Of a stretch of 64,000 nt of DNA, positions 44,268 through 56,550 are shown piece by piece. The stretch spans positions 1-64,000 of the forward strand of contig JAECUM010001777.1 of assembly GCA_016617855.1 (NCBI GenBank). Reading direction: 5' to 3'. The position numbers and the translations under genes are program-made. Within the stretch, counting starts at the first letter, position 1, and the number at the start of each line of letters is the position of its first letter. This DNA comes from Megalonaias nervosa. Its lineage: Eukaryota; Mollusca; Bivalvia; Unionida; Unionidae. The notes below the pieces were generated by a model. That model worked only from the letters and a program-made list of their open reading frames with translations. It was not told the origin of the DNA and ran no database searches.

Positions 44268-44374
44268 TCTGTATTTGATGAGTTGTACAAGACAATCCAG
44301 ACAATCAGCAGTGACCCAGAACAGCTTTCTCAGATGGAGAAGTGCATACTTGTGGAGGCTCTTATCCTCATCAG
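44268..44374 (+). CDS. XPO5: XPO5 exon j
   Basis: The acceptor is CATTTTAG|TCT and the donor ATCAG|GTAAAT. It gives 35 codons plus 2 nt. FDELYKTIQTISSD and LSQMEKCILVEALILI match FDMLYNHVKQLLSN and LTQMEKCALMEALVLI. The leftover AG plus C of the next exon restores the serine of the LISNQ motif. Confidence 0.96.
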
Positions 44375-44449
44375 GTAAATGGGAGGCTTGCATTCAGATT
44401 TATTGAATCAAAAACTACATCAAATATTCTTTTTGTCAAGACTTAATAG

Positions 44450-45640
44450 TTACTTAAGACATGGGTTTCGCTGGTCTTATTTACAATTTGTTAAGGGTTT
44501 GTTTAAAGTTTAATTTGCATATATTTCCTTAACCCCTCTTGATACTTGGCATGAATCATCATTCAGCTATGACATCTGTGGATGAGTAGTCTAAAGTGCT
44601 CACTATTACAGATCACTGCCATCTCACCTCTGTTGGCATGGGTTTGAGTCTCGGGTTCAGCCAATGTGGGTATATGAGAAAGCTTGCCAGTAGCTTCTCG
44701 TGGGTCGGTGGTTCTTTCCGGGGTTCTCCCGGGTTCTTCCTCCACCATTTATACTGGCAGCCATGTATAGCCTATCTTGTGTTGAAAAATGGCATTAAAC
44801 CCTATAACAACAACAACAACAGCTATTACAGTTCATTCTGTGACATCCTTGCTTGCCTCTTTTATCTTAGGGTCAAGGTTACAGTTATAAAAAATAATGC
44901 ATTATGGTTTGGGTTAAAGTTGTTTCATTTGCTAATATTTTCCTAAACCCAGTGATACATTCTTATCATGCTTGGCATAGATCATTATGAAGCTAAGACA
45001 ATATTTACCCGATTGATCTTGGTGTCAGGGTCACATAACAGTCACATAAAATAAATATGTTTTTGAATTTCTTCTTCTTCTTTATATTTCCTAAACTGCT
45101 TAATGGATTTTCTTCAAACATGGGATGAATTATTATGAAGTTAAGACAATTTATTTGGCCACATGCTTGCTTGCCCATTTGATCTTGGAGTCAAGGTCTT
45201 AAGTTTGTGTTAAGGTTTTGGTTAAAGTTTATTTTATGTGCTTATATTTCCTAAATCCCTGGATTAAAATTCTGATATACCAGCCATGATGTGGAGCATA
45301 TTATGTTATGATGTCCTTATGTTTGTCTTTCTGCTAAAAATTTCATTTCACACCCTAACTTGAGTTGTACACCAGTTGCATATTAGTTCTGGTTCAGATT
45401 TTTCCGTTTGCATGCATTTCATCAACCATTCATGAATTTTCTTGATACTTTGCATGAATCATTATGAAGATTAGACAGTTCATTCTGCAACATGCTTTCA
45501 CAACATGTATACCATGGTGTCAAGGTCACATTTTACAGTAATCATTTAATCTTGGATGAAACATACAGGTCCATACCTTGTTTTATCTAATTCAAATATT
45601 TCCCAAAACTTTTATTACGTTCTTTGGATGACTAATGAGG
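44450..45640 (+). repeat. Degenerate tandem array, about 180-200 bp per unit, 4-5 units, with a SINE inside
   Basis: The units share TTTGGGTTAAAGTTTATTTT-like, ATATTTCCTAAACCCCTTGA-like, CTTGGCATGAATCATTATGA, AGACAATTTATTYNGCCACA-like and GATCTTGGTGTCAAGGTCAC blocks. The first unit is interrupted by a SINE at 44575-44820. Confidence 0.75.
44575..44820 (+). mobile_element. tRNA-headed SINE, family A copy 2
   Basis: Same body and (AAC)n tail as the copy at 38808, but the head is diverged or shortened (GATGAGTAGTCTAAAGTGC). Flanked by AGCTATGACA (44565-44574) and AGCTATTACA (44821-44830), a 10-bp duplication with one change. Confidence 0.92.
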
Positions 45641-46231
45641 TAGGGTGGTCTATGAGGTTGAGCAAACTAAAGAGAAAAAAACACATACTTTTGATTGGCA
45701 GCCACTCAGAATTGCACATGCAGGAATTGTTTTGAACAGAGACTCACAGAAATGCAGACCAATTGAGTGACTGTTAATTCACTACTTTTTGGGGATACGA
45801 ATATTTTTATAATTTCTTCATTTTTATAATGGTTGCTACAAGCAACAGATTTCAAGACAGAGTGAACAATGATCCTTTTGTTAAAAGAACAGAATACCTT
45901 CCCCAATCTTTGTATTTAAACAACAATAAAAATATCAGTTTTTGTAAACAATGAAGATTCATACCCTCAAAAAATATAGAAATTCACATACCTCTTTGAT
46001 CTTGGTGGCATCTTCCCATATTAAATTTATTATTCACTTCGAGGTTCAAAATTTCGTTTAGATACCAGTATGAATCGTTATGTATATCAAGGTTCTTATC
46101 CATATAAAAGTGACTTTTAACACATGGACTTGAGATATTTTTCTGTTGTCTTTGTATATGCTGTGTCAAAGTCTTGATTTCCTCATGAAGGACATCCCCC
46201 ACTTCCTCATGAAGGACATCCCCCACTTCCT
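45641..46231. other. Intron sequence with a 24-bp doublet
   Basis: TTCCTCATGAAGGACATCCC CCAC is repeated twice at about 46179-46226, immediately before the hAT fragment. Otherwise nothing is classified. Confidence 0.6.
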
Positions 46232-47654
46232 TGCACATTGGTATAGCAAAAAGCACATACAGAGTAGAGGTTGGGAAGCTACATGAGGACAGATTTTTTT
46301 GAGTGTTGAAATTTTTGAGATTGAAAGATTAGCATATATCGTAATTTGCTTGAGTTCACAGTTTTCCACACATGCGCAGACACAACTAATCATTCACCAT
46401 TCGACATTTCATCTTCTGGATTAATACCATTTCATAATTAAGCTACACTGCAGTTAAAATGTTTTCACCTCCAAGGAAAAAGATTTATATTCCACAAAAA
46501 GTGAAGTATAGATTGGAGTAAATTTTAAAAAAAAATGACTGTTTGGCATCGCATCTTGAAACATCTTCACCACCATTGAAAAAGAAATGTATTGCACAAA
46601 AAGGTGAAATTTAGTTTGGAATATAGCAAAAATTGGCTGTGCCATCAGATACTGATATACACTATGCTTTTTGCACTAAAATTTGGCCTAGCATTCAGCC
46701 ATCAAACATCAATGTACATTATTGTTTTTGCACAGTAGTGTGCCATGAATTTTACAATTGGGAATGTGCACAAAAACTGGTATTGTTACTTACAATTTAC
46801 CTGTCATACATGTGCCATGTAGTAACATTATTATATAGTACATGTATGACAGATACATTGTAAGCAACGATACAGGCCCCTTTGGACATGTGGCAGAATG
46901 ATGTGAAAAAGCACACTGCTATAGCACCTGCAGCATATTTCGGTTTTGGAGCACTTTAAGCCACCTACTTGAGTCCTGCATGCTACCAATGCTGAAGCAT
47001 TGTTTGTGAGCTTTCTTGTTAAACATATCCTGTCTTTCTCAGTTGGAGATCAGCAACAGTGACAGTGAAAGATTTTTCTATTGTGAGGAAATATAAGATT
47101 AACTTTAGTGCCTCCTTAGGTGCTGAAAATTTGCAACAATTTTAGTCACCAAGATTAACCAGCAGACAAAAAGCCTGAACTGTTTTGAAAACAAATTTGC
47201 CATAGCCCAATTGAGGAAGTTCAAGACTGTCACAGCATCATATCATAACAAATAGTGTGAAGTTTATGCAGTATGGACCATTGAAATGGATAGAGTTAGT
47301 GTCATGATATAATTTTTCACTAATTGCGTTCAAAATTCACTAATTTTAGGGGCCCCGAGTGGCCGAGTGGTCTAAAGCACTCATCGTTACGGATCACTGC
47401 CATCTCACCTCAGTCTGCATGGGTTCGAGTCTTGGGTTTAGCCAATGTGGGTATGTGAGAAAGCTTGCCAGTAGCTTCTCGTGGGTCGGTGGTTCTTTCT
47501 GGGATTTTCCCAGGTTCTTCCTCCACCATTTATACTGGCCGCCATGTATAGCCTATCTTGTGCTGAAAATGGCATTAAACCCTACAACAACAACAACAAC
47601 TCTAATTTTATCCCACTTTTCACTAATTGCAAGTCTCTAGGGTTGGCAGCTCTG
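46232..47654 (+). mobile_element. hAT-type element, family 2 copy 2 (left end missing, SINE inside)
   Basis: Collinear with 30321-31945 from GCACATTGGTA onward, including TGAAATTTTTGAGATTGAAA, AGCTACACTGCAGTTAAAAT and the right end GGGTTGGCAGCTCTG. An additional leader/finger copy (about 46540-46680) makes its internal arrangement differ from copy 1. The left terminal repeat was not found. Confidence 0.85.
47349..47601 (+). mobile_element. tRNA-headed SINE, family A copy 3, inserted in the hAT fragment
   Basis: GGGGCCCCGAGTGGCCGAGT head, B-box GGGTTCGAGTC, the same body, and an (AAC)n tail. Flanked by CTAATTTTA at 47340-47348 and 47602-47610. The sister hAT copy lacks the SINE and reads TTCACTTATTTTTATCCCAC there, an empty site. 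Confidence 0.96.
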
Positions 47655-47702
47655 TGTTTATTTTGACCACAAGTTTAAGGACAAATTTCTTCCATGGCAC
47701 CA

Positions 47703-48124
<422 letters not shown>

Positions 48125-48309
48125 TAGATTTTGTGATAACAGACTTGTGAGATGTATACACTTGAACTTGTGTGCATCCAATTACAGCATTTACAATGCA
48201 GCATACATCCTGTAATATTCATCCTAGAAATGTCCTAAATAATAGCTTTGATTTATTAGAGATGGAAGCCAGCAATGCATCATAAATATCAGCACTTTAA
48301 AAAATATAT

Positions 48310-49601
48310 GTTCACTATGTCATATGTTTTATCATTGAAAACAGAGAATAGCATCCAGAAAATTGAATCAACATCATGAAATTCTCAGCTTTTCGTAAGA
48401 AGTCATATATTTTATTACATTTTCTTTCCAAACGACATTCTCAGTACACTGTAAATACCAACATTTTATGAAATTTTGTTCAATGAAAATGTCACTGACA
48501 CCTACTGGAGGCAGAGCTTTAATAAATCAGGAGCAAAATTAAATAAGTTTGTCAAGTGAAATTTTTGTTTTAGTTCTATCTTTTAGTTTGGTTTAATCAT
48601 CATAAATGTAATATGCCTTCTTGTATTCAAATGTAAAATATGTCAGTCTTCTCTAACTACTATTTGTCCATGCATTTCTGTGAGAGTGCTGTGTTTTAAT
48701 GTCCAACTTGCAGAAGTATTTGTTGTAGTTTTGCACTGAATTTAAAGCAGACCTGTTTAATTATGCATTTTGTGTCAAATCAGATAAAAGGGGTGGAATA
48801 AAAGAAAAGTTAAAAGGCATGCAAATCCTAACTGCTTAAGAGCTTGGAGTCACAGTCTTGTGCCAAATCAACCCATTTCAATTGAACACTGTTATATATT
48901 ATTGTGTAAGTAATATAATTAAATGACCTTAAACTAGTCTATTCATTCAAACATTTTATCAAAGATAGCAAGGCAATGAAGTGAAATGAATACTTGGTGA
49001 AATAAAAAGCTTTGTTTCACAGATACAGTTCATTGTGGAGAAGGAGTTTCAGACTTTTTAGTTAACTTAATATTCCTTACTTGGCACTCAGAGATTTCCT
49101 CAAGAATGAGAAGTTTCGCCATTAGATGAAATCACAGCATCAGTAGTTTATTATTAGAACAAAAACCAAAATTGAGTTGCGACGTTGACAGTTTCATGAA
49201 ATAAGTTTCCCAAGTTATTGAAAAAATGAATCTTTGGTGGTGAATTAACAACAGAAAACAGTGATGTATTACACAATGCTTTTGCATACAAGTGATGGTT
49301 GTTGAAACCAATTGTTAACGATCTTTTAGAGGTTGGGTATTTTGAAAATAAAGGTAATAAATACAGAAAAACAAACAACTTTGTTAGGAAAATCTCTTTA
49401 TTGACAGTTATTCCCAACACTGTTTTAAAATGAGTATTGAGTTATTAAACATCCCCATACCCCCCATCTCATTTTCTCGACATCCAGCAGGGATGGCATT
49501 CCTATGTTTTTGGAGGTCCCTTGGTAACTAGTGCCCTTGCTTATAGTGCAGTCTATGTTTTTGGACCCTGTTGTGTGCGAGTTTTTGAGGGAGAGGTGTG
49601 C
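48310..49601. repeat. Duplicated intronic block, copy 1
   Basis: Shares a long collinear series of blocks with 54085-55453: AAGAAGTCATATATTTTRTA, GAGTACACTGTAAATAMCAA, TTTGTCAAGTGAAATTYNTG, TTTTAGTTCTATCTTTTARTT, GGCACTCAGAGRTTTSCTCAAG, TATTGACARYDATTCCCAA and TGAGGGAGAGGTGTRYR. It is non-coding. It could be an old segmental duplication or two copies of an unknown dispersed element. Confidence 0.82.
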
Positions 49602-49780
49602 AAGGAAACAGACATGAAGCATGGACATACAGGTGGCAGGCCAAACCTGACCAGTCACACTATATCTGTAAAATGTGTGAATATAATAATTCACAAGTAG
49701 TTCACATTATCAGAAAATTTACTAAAAATTGGACTGTATGAAATAGGGTTACATTGCAGAGTAGAAAATGTACCATATAT

Positions 49781-49970
49781 ACTCACAAGTGAAGTCCAAT
49801 TGCAGACTGCACAGACCCAGATCTACTGTTGCAAAATGTGCAGGCAGAACTGGGTCTGTACAGTTTCATTTGGAGTAATAAGTAAAACAAACAATATAGA
49901 CCCTGATCTGTCATTGGTTATTGTGCTGGCAGATCAGGATCTGTTTTTTGCAATTGAAGCAAGTACTTGC
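49781..49970. mobile_element. Short TIR element, family P copy 4
   Basis: ACTCACAAGTGAAGTCCAAT at the left, with CACAGACCCAGATCTACTGT, GCAGGCAGAACTGGGTCTGT, AGACCCTGATCTGTCATTGG and GCAGATCAGGATCTG inside. The right end is decayed near CAAGTACTTGCAG. Orientation is opposite to the copies at 10378 and 40026. Confidence 0.82.
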
Positions 49971-50137
49971 AGTGCATATTTTACTGTGACCAGAGCTTTT
50001 TCAGTTTCATCACAATCCACTTATTTCTTCAGTAATGACATGCAGAGGTTAGAATGTTTCTTCTATGGCAGAGATATTTTTTCAAGTCCAATTTACTCAA
50101 TTATCCAAAGATATTCAACTTTATATTAATTTTGCAG

Positions 50138-50230
50138 CAATCAGTATAATAATTTTGAGAAGCAAAGTAAGTTTCTGGAGGAAGTTCTTACCCCAGTGAA
50201 GGAACTATGGCTTTCAACCAAGTTCAAAGA
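50138..50230 (+). CDS. XPO5: XPO5 exon k
   Basis: The acceptor is TTTTGCAG|C and the donor TCAAAGA|GTAAGT. It completes a serine and adds 30 codons plus 2 nt. NQYNNFEKQSKFLEEVL and PVKELWLS align with NQFKNYERQKVFLEELMAPVASIWLS. It sits directly downstream of a TIR element copy (49781-49970). Confidence 0.95.
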
Positions 50231-50456
50231 GTAAGTGCATAAAATTCTTTCATTATTGAAATAAAATGGAAAAATTCACATTTCATGTTTTAAAAATAAC
50301 ATCATTCTAAGAGGAACATGCATAACAAAGCCTTTGGAATACATATTTGTTAAGAATTTGGCAGCAGAATTTAAACTCAGATGTTGTAAAAGAAGAAATC
50401 TTGAATCCATGAACTCTTTTACTTCTCTCTCTCTCTCAATGTGTGTATATATATAT

Positions 50457-50492
<36 letters not shown>

Positions 50493-52823
50493 TAAAGGTT
50501 GTCTATTTTGTTTTCTTGGATACAATAATTTCTCTGTAAGAATGTGTGTCTTTGATTTCTTTAGCCAAATTCCAAATTACTAAGTATTGCAATGGCTTTG
50601 TTATAATATTATAACGTTCCTTTCTTACAGCATTTAATTCATTACGATGTTTCATTTGTGTGGTTCGACTGAGAAAATTAGCTCAATTATAATGTTTTTA
50701 TCACCTGTTGTGCCAAAAATCCAGATAAACAGTGGCAGTTGCTTCAATAACAAAGGCTCCAGGTAAGCAGACATCATTTAGAGTTAATAAATCAGTAAAT
50801 AACAAAGTCCTAAGAAAGGTTCCAGTTAAGAAAGGTATGGTAATCACACCTCATTCATAATCGGTACTTTAGAGTCACGGGTTACTGGTTCAGTGCAATT
50901 AATGCTTGAATAGAAATGTTTCTGTTTTGTGCTTTTAAGACAAAATAATATAGAAATCTCCTTTAGCTATTGTTTCCACGCCATATGTTGACTAATTGAG
51001 TACAGCTTGAAGTAACTCTCTCCTGTGTTCATTTTTGACTCTGAATGTTATTAAAATGGCTGAAGTGAAAGAACTGACATGCTCTGACCCAAAGATACTT
51101 TGCATTGTCTGACAAAAAAACAAATGAGTGGGAAATAAATATACTGTCTGCAATCTGTATGATTTATTGTGCCTGGCATGATGTTTCTACAGACTGTTGA
51201 TAACTGTTTTGCTAAGGCAGGGTTTGTTGAGCAAACAGTTGTCTTTACCAGTGATATGCAGCTGTTGATGTACCCCTTGCTATGATGCATGACTCTCTAC
51301 ATGAGTCTGGTCAAGAGGATGTTGATTTCTTGGATTATCTTAATTCTGATAGTGATATTGACACACCTCTGATACCAACTGTTCAAATATAAATTTGTTG
51401 TACCATTAAGTTGTTGAAATGAATGATTATCAGGAAGCAACTGAGTTATTCAAACAAACAATTTCACATAAAAGTGATTGTTATGATTCACCAGCTTGTG
51501 CATGTGCATGTGTTCGGATGGTAAAACTTAATGGCTTATCTCTTTTTTCCTTCATGATAACACAAGCATTATTCAAATATGATATTTCTTGAAAATTTTA
51601 TTACCATCACATAAGAGTTCTGACAGTAATCAAACCAGTATAAATTACTTACTACAGGTATAACCAACATCATCAACATGGACAAGTATATGAACATTTT
51701 GAAAAATAAACCATAAATTTGGACATGACATTTCTCAGTTAAAAATCCCAGTCCCTAGTGAAATTTTGCCTGGTACATGGCCAGATCAGTTTTTGCCATG
51801 TTGGGTTTCTCCAATCCCATAAAGTTACCTTTTTTTAAATAAATTTTATTACTGCTGAGAGGGGGAAGGAACTAAATACAGCAAAATCAAATTTTGAGTG
51901 TATTGCAAAACCTGACCTAGTCAGGGGTGTCAGGCCAGGTATCCATCCATACCTATGATGTGTGTGTGTGTGTGTGTGTGTGTGTGGAATAAAGATTCAA
52001 ATTTATATGCATGTGCAAGCTAAAACCTGGTTGAATGATTTGAAATTGACTTTTTCACTGGATCAAAGTACATGCGATCATTTATCAGAGTTCCACAAAT
52101 ATAGAAAAGATATGAAATTTGTAGGGCTGTAAATAAATTGTTAAACTGCCTTATTTAGAAAAATGCATTGAACTATATACTGGAATGTGATTTTAGTACT
52201 GCCTCTTTTCTGCCAAGTTGTGTATATCTTTCTGCAATAATGTTTTCTTTATCCTTGTTGAGGTGTGAGATTCTAAGCTACAGAGTGATTACAGATGAAA
52301 GCATTGTTTTTTAGAAAAATGACCTTGTAATAAAGTAACCAAAATAATCTCAGATTTAATGGGGTTTTTCAGTCACTATTGTAATCATTGACCTGGATTA
52401 AGAATTCAGACACTTATGAAATAGTTTTTTCAAAGATAGGACATTTTGAATCCAGTATTAAACAGAAATTTTCACATATCACATAAAATATTACATAGTG
52501 TAATACAGTTATTTTACATATATTTTTGGCTGACTTAAGTTGTATAACACAAACTTTGTGATTTGATTAGGATGTCTTGTCAAATTCAAAACCTTCTAAG
52601 AAAATTATAAGATGAAAAGAGTGAGAAGTAAATCAGAATTGAGGTATTTTGCCAATAAAACTCATATTTAGCTTTTGATCTGATGTCAAAACATAGATTA
52701 ATATTCATGAATTACCTCTATATGTTGAAATTGTTACAATACAATATTTGGTTTTTAAATGTTTTTGAAAATTTTAGTTCAGTAATGAAGGTATGAAAAT
52801 CTTTTGTTCTGTACCTAAAACAG
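50231..52823. other. Intron between exons k and l, mostly unclassified
   Basis: Holds a CT/TA/AG mixed microsatellite (50426-50494) and a TG run (51959-51986). About 51270-51395 reads as a protein-like stretch (MHDSLHESGQEDVDFLDYLN, then SDSDIDTP) after a poor upstream region. The acidic composition suggests a remnant of some coding repeat, but I do not recognise it. Confidence 0.45.
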
Positions 52824-52923
52824 AGCCTTCTGGTTGCCAGTTAAGTTCATGACCTATGTTGGCCTAGACCAGGCCCCTGTAGAGCCCAGCTCAGCAGACA
52901 CTTGTGGGATAAACAGGTCACAT
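52824..52923 (+). CDS. XPO5: XPO5 exon l
   Basis: The acceptor is CTAAAACAG|A and the donor TCACAT|GTGAGT. It completes a glutamate and gives 33 codons. FMTYVGLDQAP and CGINRSH correspond to FIAYVGTDQKS and CGLNRAR. An internal AG|GTCA could be an alternative donor 6-7 nt earlier, but it is a poorer consensus and breaks the phase with the next exon. Confidence 0.92.
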
Positions 52924-52944
52924 GTGAGTATACAGTGATCAGAT

Positions 52945-53166
52945 ACAGAATGTGTTTGTATTGACAGAGTCATGGATGAATTGGTAGGAAGGATGTGTTT
53001 GTATAGAAAGAGTCATGGATGAATTGGCAGGAAGGATGTGTTTGTATATACAGAGTCATGGATGAACTGGTAGGAAGGACGTGTTTGTATAGACAGAGTC
53101 ATGGATGAATTGGCAGGAAGGATGTGTTTGTATAGACAGAGTCATGGATGAATTGGCAGGAAGGAC
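52945..53166 (+). repeat. Tandem repeat, about 46 bp, 5 copies
   Basis: AGAATGTGTTTGTATTGACA or GGATGTGTTTGTATAGACAG, then AGTCATGGATGAATTGGCAGGAA, repeated immediately 3' of exon l. The frame read from it on the minus strand is an artefact. Confidence 0.93.
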
Positions 53167-53698
53167 CAACAAAACATTGCATATGCTGCAGATGGTTATT
53201 TTAAAATGTGAAAAACAATAAGATAATCGATAAATCCAATCATTCAAAGGCTTTTGAGAGTTAATTAATCTAACAGGGGACAACTTTTTCTATCTGTGCA
53301 ATGCTATTTTTACAATACTTATTAGCGTGAAATGCATGTATTTATCTTGTGTAGCATAGTGCTATTAATTGGTAGAATGCAGTATCTGATCATCTGTAAT
53401 AATTTGCATTAATTGACAGATAAATGGATTGGATTGGGGAGGGGTGTAGCTGCATAAATCATTGAACTGATTTTCAATCAGATATTGAGTTTAGCATTTA
53501 AATACTAGATTTGCTTCACCTAGCTATAATAGATTGGAGAAGATCATGGATAGGGTAAGGCCATATTCATTTCGTGGGCAAGTTTGGAGATATGTCTAAA
53601 GTGCAGCGATATTTAACCAAAGTACTGACTGAAGATCTCTTGTTTGGAAGTATTAATTAAATTAACCATGAAATTATTATGTCCTTATGTAGTTAATC

Positions 53699-53884
53699 AG
53701 GGCTGTTCCAGTAAAACATGTTCAGGACCCAGGGAAGCACTTTCAGTGTGAAGTAGTCACCCATAGATGCAGTTTAGAATTTGTCTCACATATGAACTCT
53801 TTGAGCGATTAGAATACCCTGGCATTCATTTTTGAAAAAAACTGCCTTCCCTGGGTACCATGTATGTTTAAGTTTAACAGCCTT
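53699..53884. mobile_element. Short TIR element, family Q copy 1
   Basis: AGGGCTGTTCCAGTAAAACA at the left and GTTTAAGTTTAACAGCCTT at the right, with CAGGACCCAGGGAAGCACTT / TGCCTTCCCTGGGTACCATG as a second inverted pair. About 186 bp and non-coding. A better preserved copy is at 55603. Confidence 0.83.
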
Positions 53885-54084
53885 CAGTCAAGCAGAAATA
53901 GTTTGACTTACTTGTTTCAGTATTCTTCAGGAAGGATATGCTGAATTTGATGATGAAATATTATTTCATATTCCTTCCTTGATAACTCATTAACCCACTT
54001 ATAACATGGGATTAGGCATGGATCCCATTATTCTCCAGGAAGATAACATTTGTTGAATGTGAAGAAAATTGTGATGAAAATGGT

Positions 54085-55453
54085 AAATAAAATTTTGATA
54101 TATCACTTATTTTATCATCGAAAACAGCAGTTGGAATCCGGAAATTTGATTCACTTGCAGCTTTTAATAAGAAGTCATATATTTTGTAAAATTTGTTTCA
54201 CAAAACAAATTCTGAGTACACTGTAAATAACAATATTCGATGATATTTTAATAACAATATTTGATGACATTTTAATAACAGTTTTCGATGATATTTTAAT
54301 CCATGAAAATATTAGTAATACCTATGGGTGGCAACACTTAAAGAAATAGAAATTAAGCTAAATCAGTTTTGTCAAGTGAAATTCATGTTTTAGTTCTATC
54401 TTTTAATTCACTTTTAGTGTAATCATAAATGCTACATGCCCTCTGAGAACCTAACTGAGTGCCAACTGTATTTTGATCTCTGATTTTACAGAAGTGTTTG
54501 TTGTACTGTTACAGTCAATTAAAAGTTGACTGCTTTGTATTATCATATTAATGACATCATTTGTTTGAAATCAAATAAAGTGGTGGAATAAAAAAAGTTT
54601 AAGGTATTCAAGCCTACCTGCATAAGGGCTAGTCTTCATGGTAGTGTGTCTGGTCAGCTCATTTCAGTTGACCAGTTGCAAATTGTTAAATATATTATTA
54701 GGCCGGTAATGTAATTAAAGTAACAATAATCAGTAGTTTATCACACTAATTCACAAATGTGATCAGCAATAGCAAGGGTAGCAAGTGAAAGAAGTACTCT
54801 GTGCATCTTTACATGTATTTTTCATTTTAGAGAAGCAAATTCCAAAGTTTGTAGTGAACTTAAATTTACCAAATTGGCACTCAGAGGTTTGCTCAAGGAT
54901 GAGCAGAAATTTCACTTATTTGCAATAAAATCGCAGCAACAATATATTACTAATTGAACAATTAAATAAATTGAGTTTCAACATTGGAGGTTATTCCACA
55001 AATAAAATGTCCATATATTTTAAGAAAAAGAAAATCTTGCTTTGTTATAAATCAGCAATAACACTTAAATATATCCATAATCATTTGCAAAAAGCAGTGA
55101 TGTAATACACAATGTTTTTGCATGTGCACGTGAGATTATGTTCAAACCTAGTGGAGTAATGTTTTTAACAATATGTCAGAGGTTGATTAGTTTGAAATTG
55201 AGGTAATTTAGACAGAAAAACAATCGATTTCATTAGAAGAAACATTTTTATTGACAACAATTCCCAATGCGATGATAAAACTTGTATAAAACCATTAGGC
55301 ATACACCCCCCACTTGTCTTCTCATTGTTATGTCCAACATGGATTACATCACCTTCTTCATCATTTAGAGGTCCATCGGTTACCTGAACCCACACATATA
55401 CTGCAGACTGTGTTTTTGGACCCATTTGTGTGCAATTATTGAGGGAGAGGTGT
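54085..55453. repeat. Duplicated intronic block, copy 2
   Basis: Collinear with 48310-49601 over about 1.3 kb. It has an extra local triplication of ATATTTTAATAACAATATTY GATGA (about 54230-54300). It is bracketed by the two family-Q elements, which are not present around copy 1. Confidence 0.82.
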
Positions 55454-55602
55454 ATGTCTGAGTATTTTGAGATATCATTTTTGACAAAACAACTGAGGAA
55501 ATTATGCATAATTGTTAATAAAATAAGGAATGAATTAAAAACTGAATATCTCTCTAAGTAACTACATATTCTGATTTCACATTTCAACTTTTTAACTCTT
55601 TT

Positions 55603-55790
55603 AGGGCTGTTCCATTTAAACATACATTATACACAGGGTAGGCAGTCTTTTAAAAATATATGCCGGGGTACTTTGATTTCACAGAGTTCATCTTAAAATG
55701 ATAAGAAATTTCTAAATTGCGTCTATGGGTGAGTACCCCACTTAGAAAGTGCCTTCCCTGGGTCCCATGTATGTTTAATGGAACAGCCCT
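55603..55790. mobile_element. Short TIR element, family Q copy 2
   Basis: Left end AGGGCTGTTCCATTTAAACA TACAT and right end the near-exact complement ATGTATGTTTAATGGAACAG CCCT, about 25 bp with one small indel. Non-coding interior. Flanking TTA/TTA could be a TA or TTA target duplication. Confidence 0.88.
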
Positions 55791-56052
55791 TACAGATTAA
55801 GTGAAATGTATCAATAGATTTTCAATTGAAATTAATGGCATTAGTTTGGTACCGAAATCTTTCTCATTTTGGGTTTTCTTTTCATCCATAATTACACCAT
55901 CATTGTATAATATAACTTTGTTCTTGACTTGTATGTATGGCCTGAGTAGTTTTTATTTTAAATAAAGTTTTGTTCTATTCTTTAAGTCCTAGCATTTTGT
56001 ATGCATTGAATATACGACAGCAACTTGAAAGGTTTGTTTGTCTCTGTTTCAG

Positions 56053-56118
56053 ATAACGTACTGTATCAACATGATTTTAGCAGTGTTAAAGAGATCCAAA
56101 GTGCCTGAGGAACCAGAG
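56053..56118 (+). CDS. XPO5: XPO5 exon m (short)
   Basis: The acceptor is TGTTTCAG|ATA and the donor CCAGAG|GTAAAT. This is the smallest exon at 22 codons in phase 0. MILAVLKRSKVPEEPE corresponds to SILGVVKRTCWPTDLEEA. It is flanked upstream by the second copy of a duplicated intronic block and a short TIR element. Confidence 0.92.
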
Positions 56119-56328
56119 GTAAATACTTCAACACACGTAACCAACCACTGAACTGCATGCATGCACTGTATAATTTTTCCCATTTTCTGAATTAGGAAAA
56201 TTTGTAATGGGTATTCTGTCGATTAACTTATGCAATACAGCTTAGTGGATACTATTCATTACCTGCTTGTTATTTGATATTGTGCATTGGAGACTTACTT
56301 GATAGACTGCCATTGTGCCAAATGTTAG

Positions 56329-56550
56329 GTGGCCCCAGGGGCAGAGTGGTCTAAGGCGATCGCCTTTACAGATCACTGACATACCCCTCAGTGTACGTGG
56401 GTTTGAGTCTCAGCTCAGCCAGTGTGGGTATGTGAGCAAGCTTGCCAGTAGCTTCCCGTGAATTGTTCTTCCCCAGGGTTTCTCCAGGTTCTTCTGCCAC
56501 AAAAATATACTAGCCTATGTGCTGAAAAATGGCATTAGACCCACAAATCT
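56329..56550 (+). mobile_element. tRNA-headed SINE, family A copy 4 (old)
   Basis: Recognisable by GGCCCCAGGGGCAGAGTGGT, GGGTTTGAGTCTCAGCTCAG, GCTTGCCAGTAGCTTCCCGT and GCTGAAAAATGGCATTAGAC, but with several deletions and no (AAC)n tail or clear target duplication. This copy looks the oldest of the four. Confidence 0.87.

Noticed and set aside
47359..47640. 93-codon frame MAEWSKALIVTDHCHLTS and similar frames at 38750 and 44596
   Set aside because: These are SINE family A sequence. The same frame recurs wherever the SINE does, which is often mis-annotated as protein.
52906..52923. Alternative donor AG|GTCACA inside exon l
   Set aside because: Poor donor consensus, and it changes the phase into the next exon. 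CAT|GTGAGT keeps phase 0.
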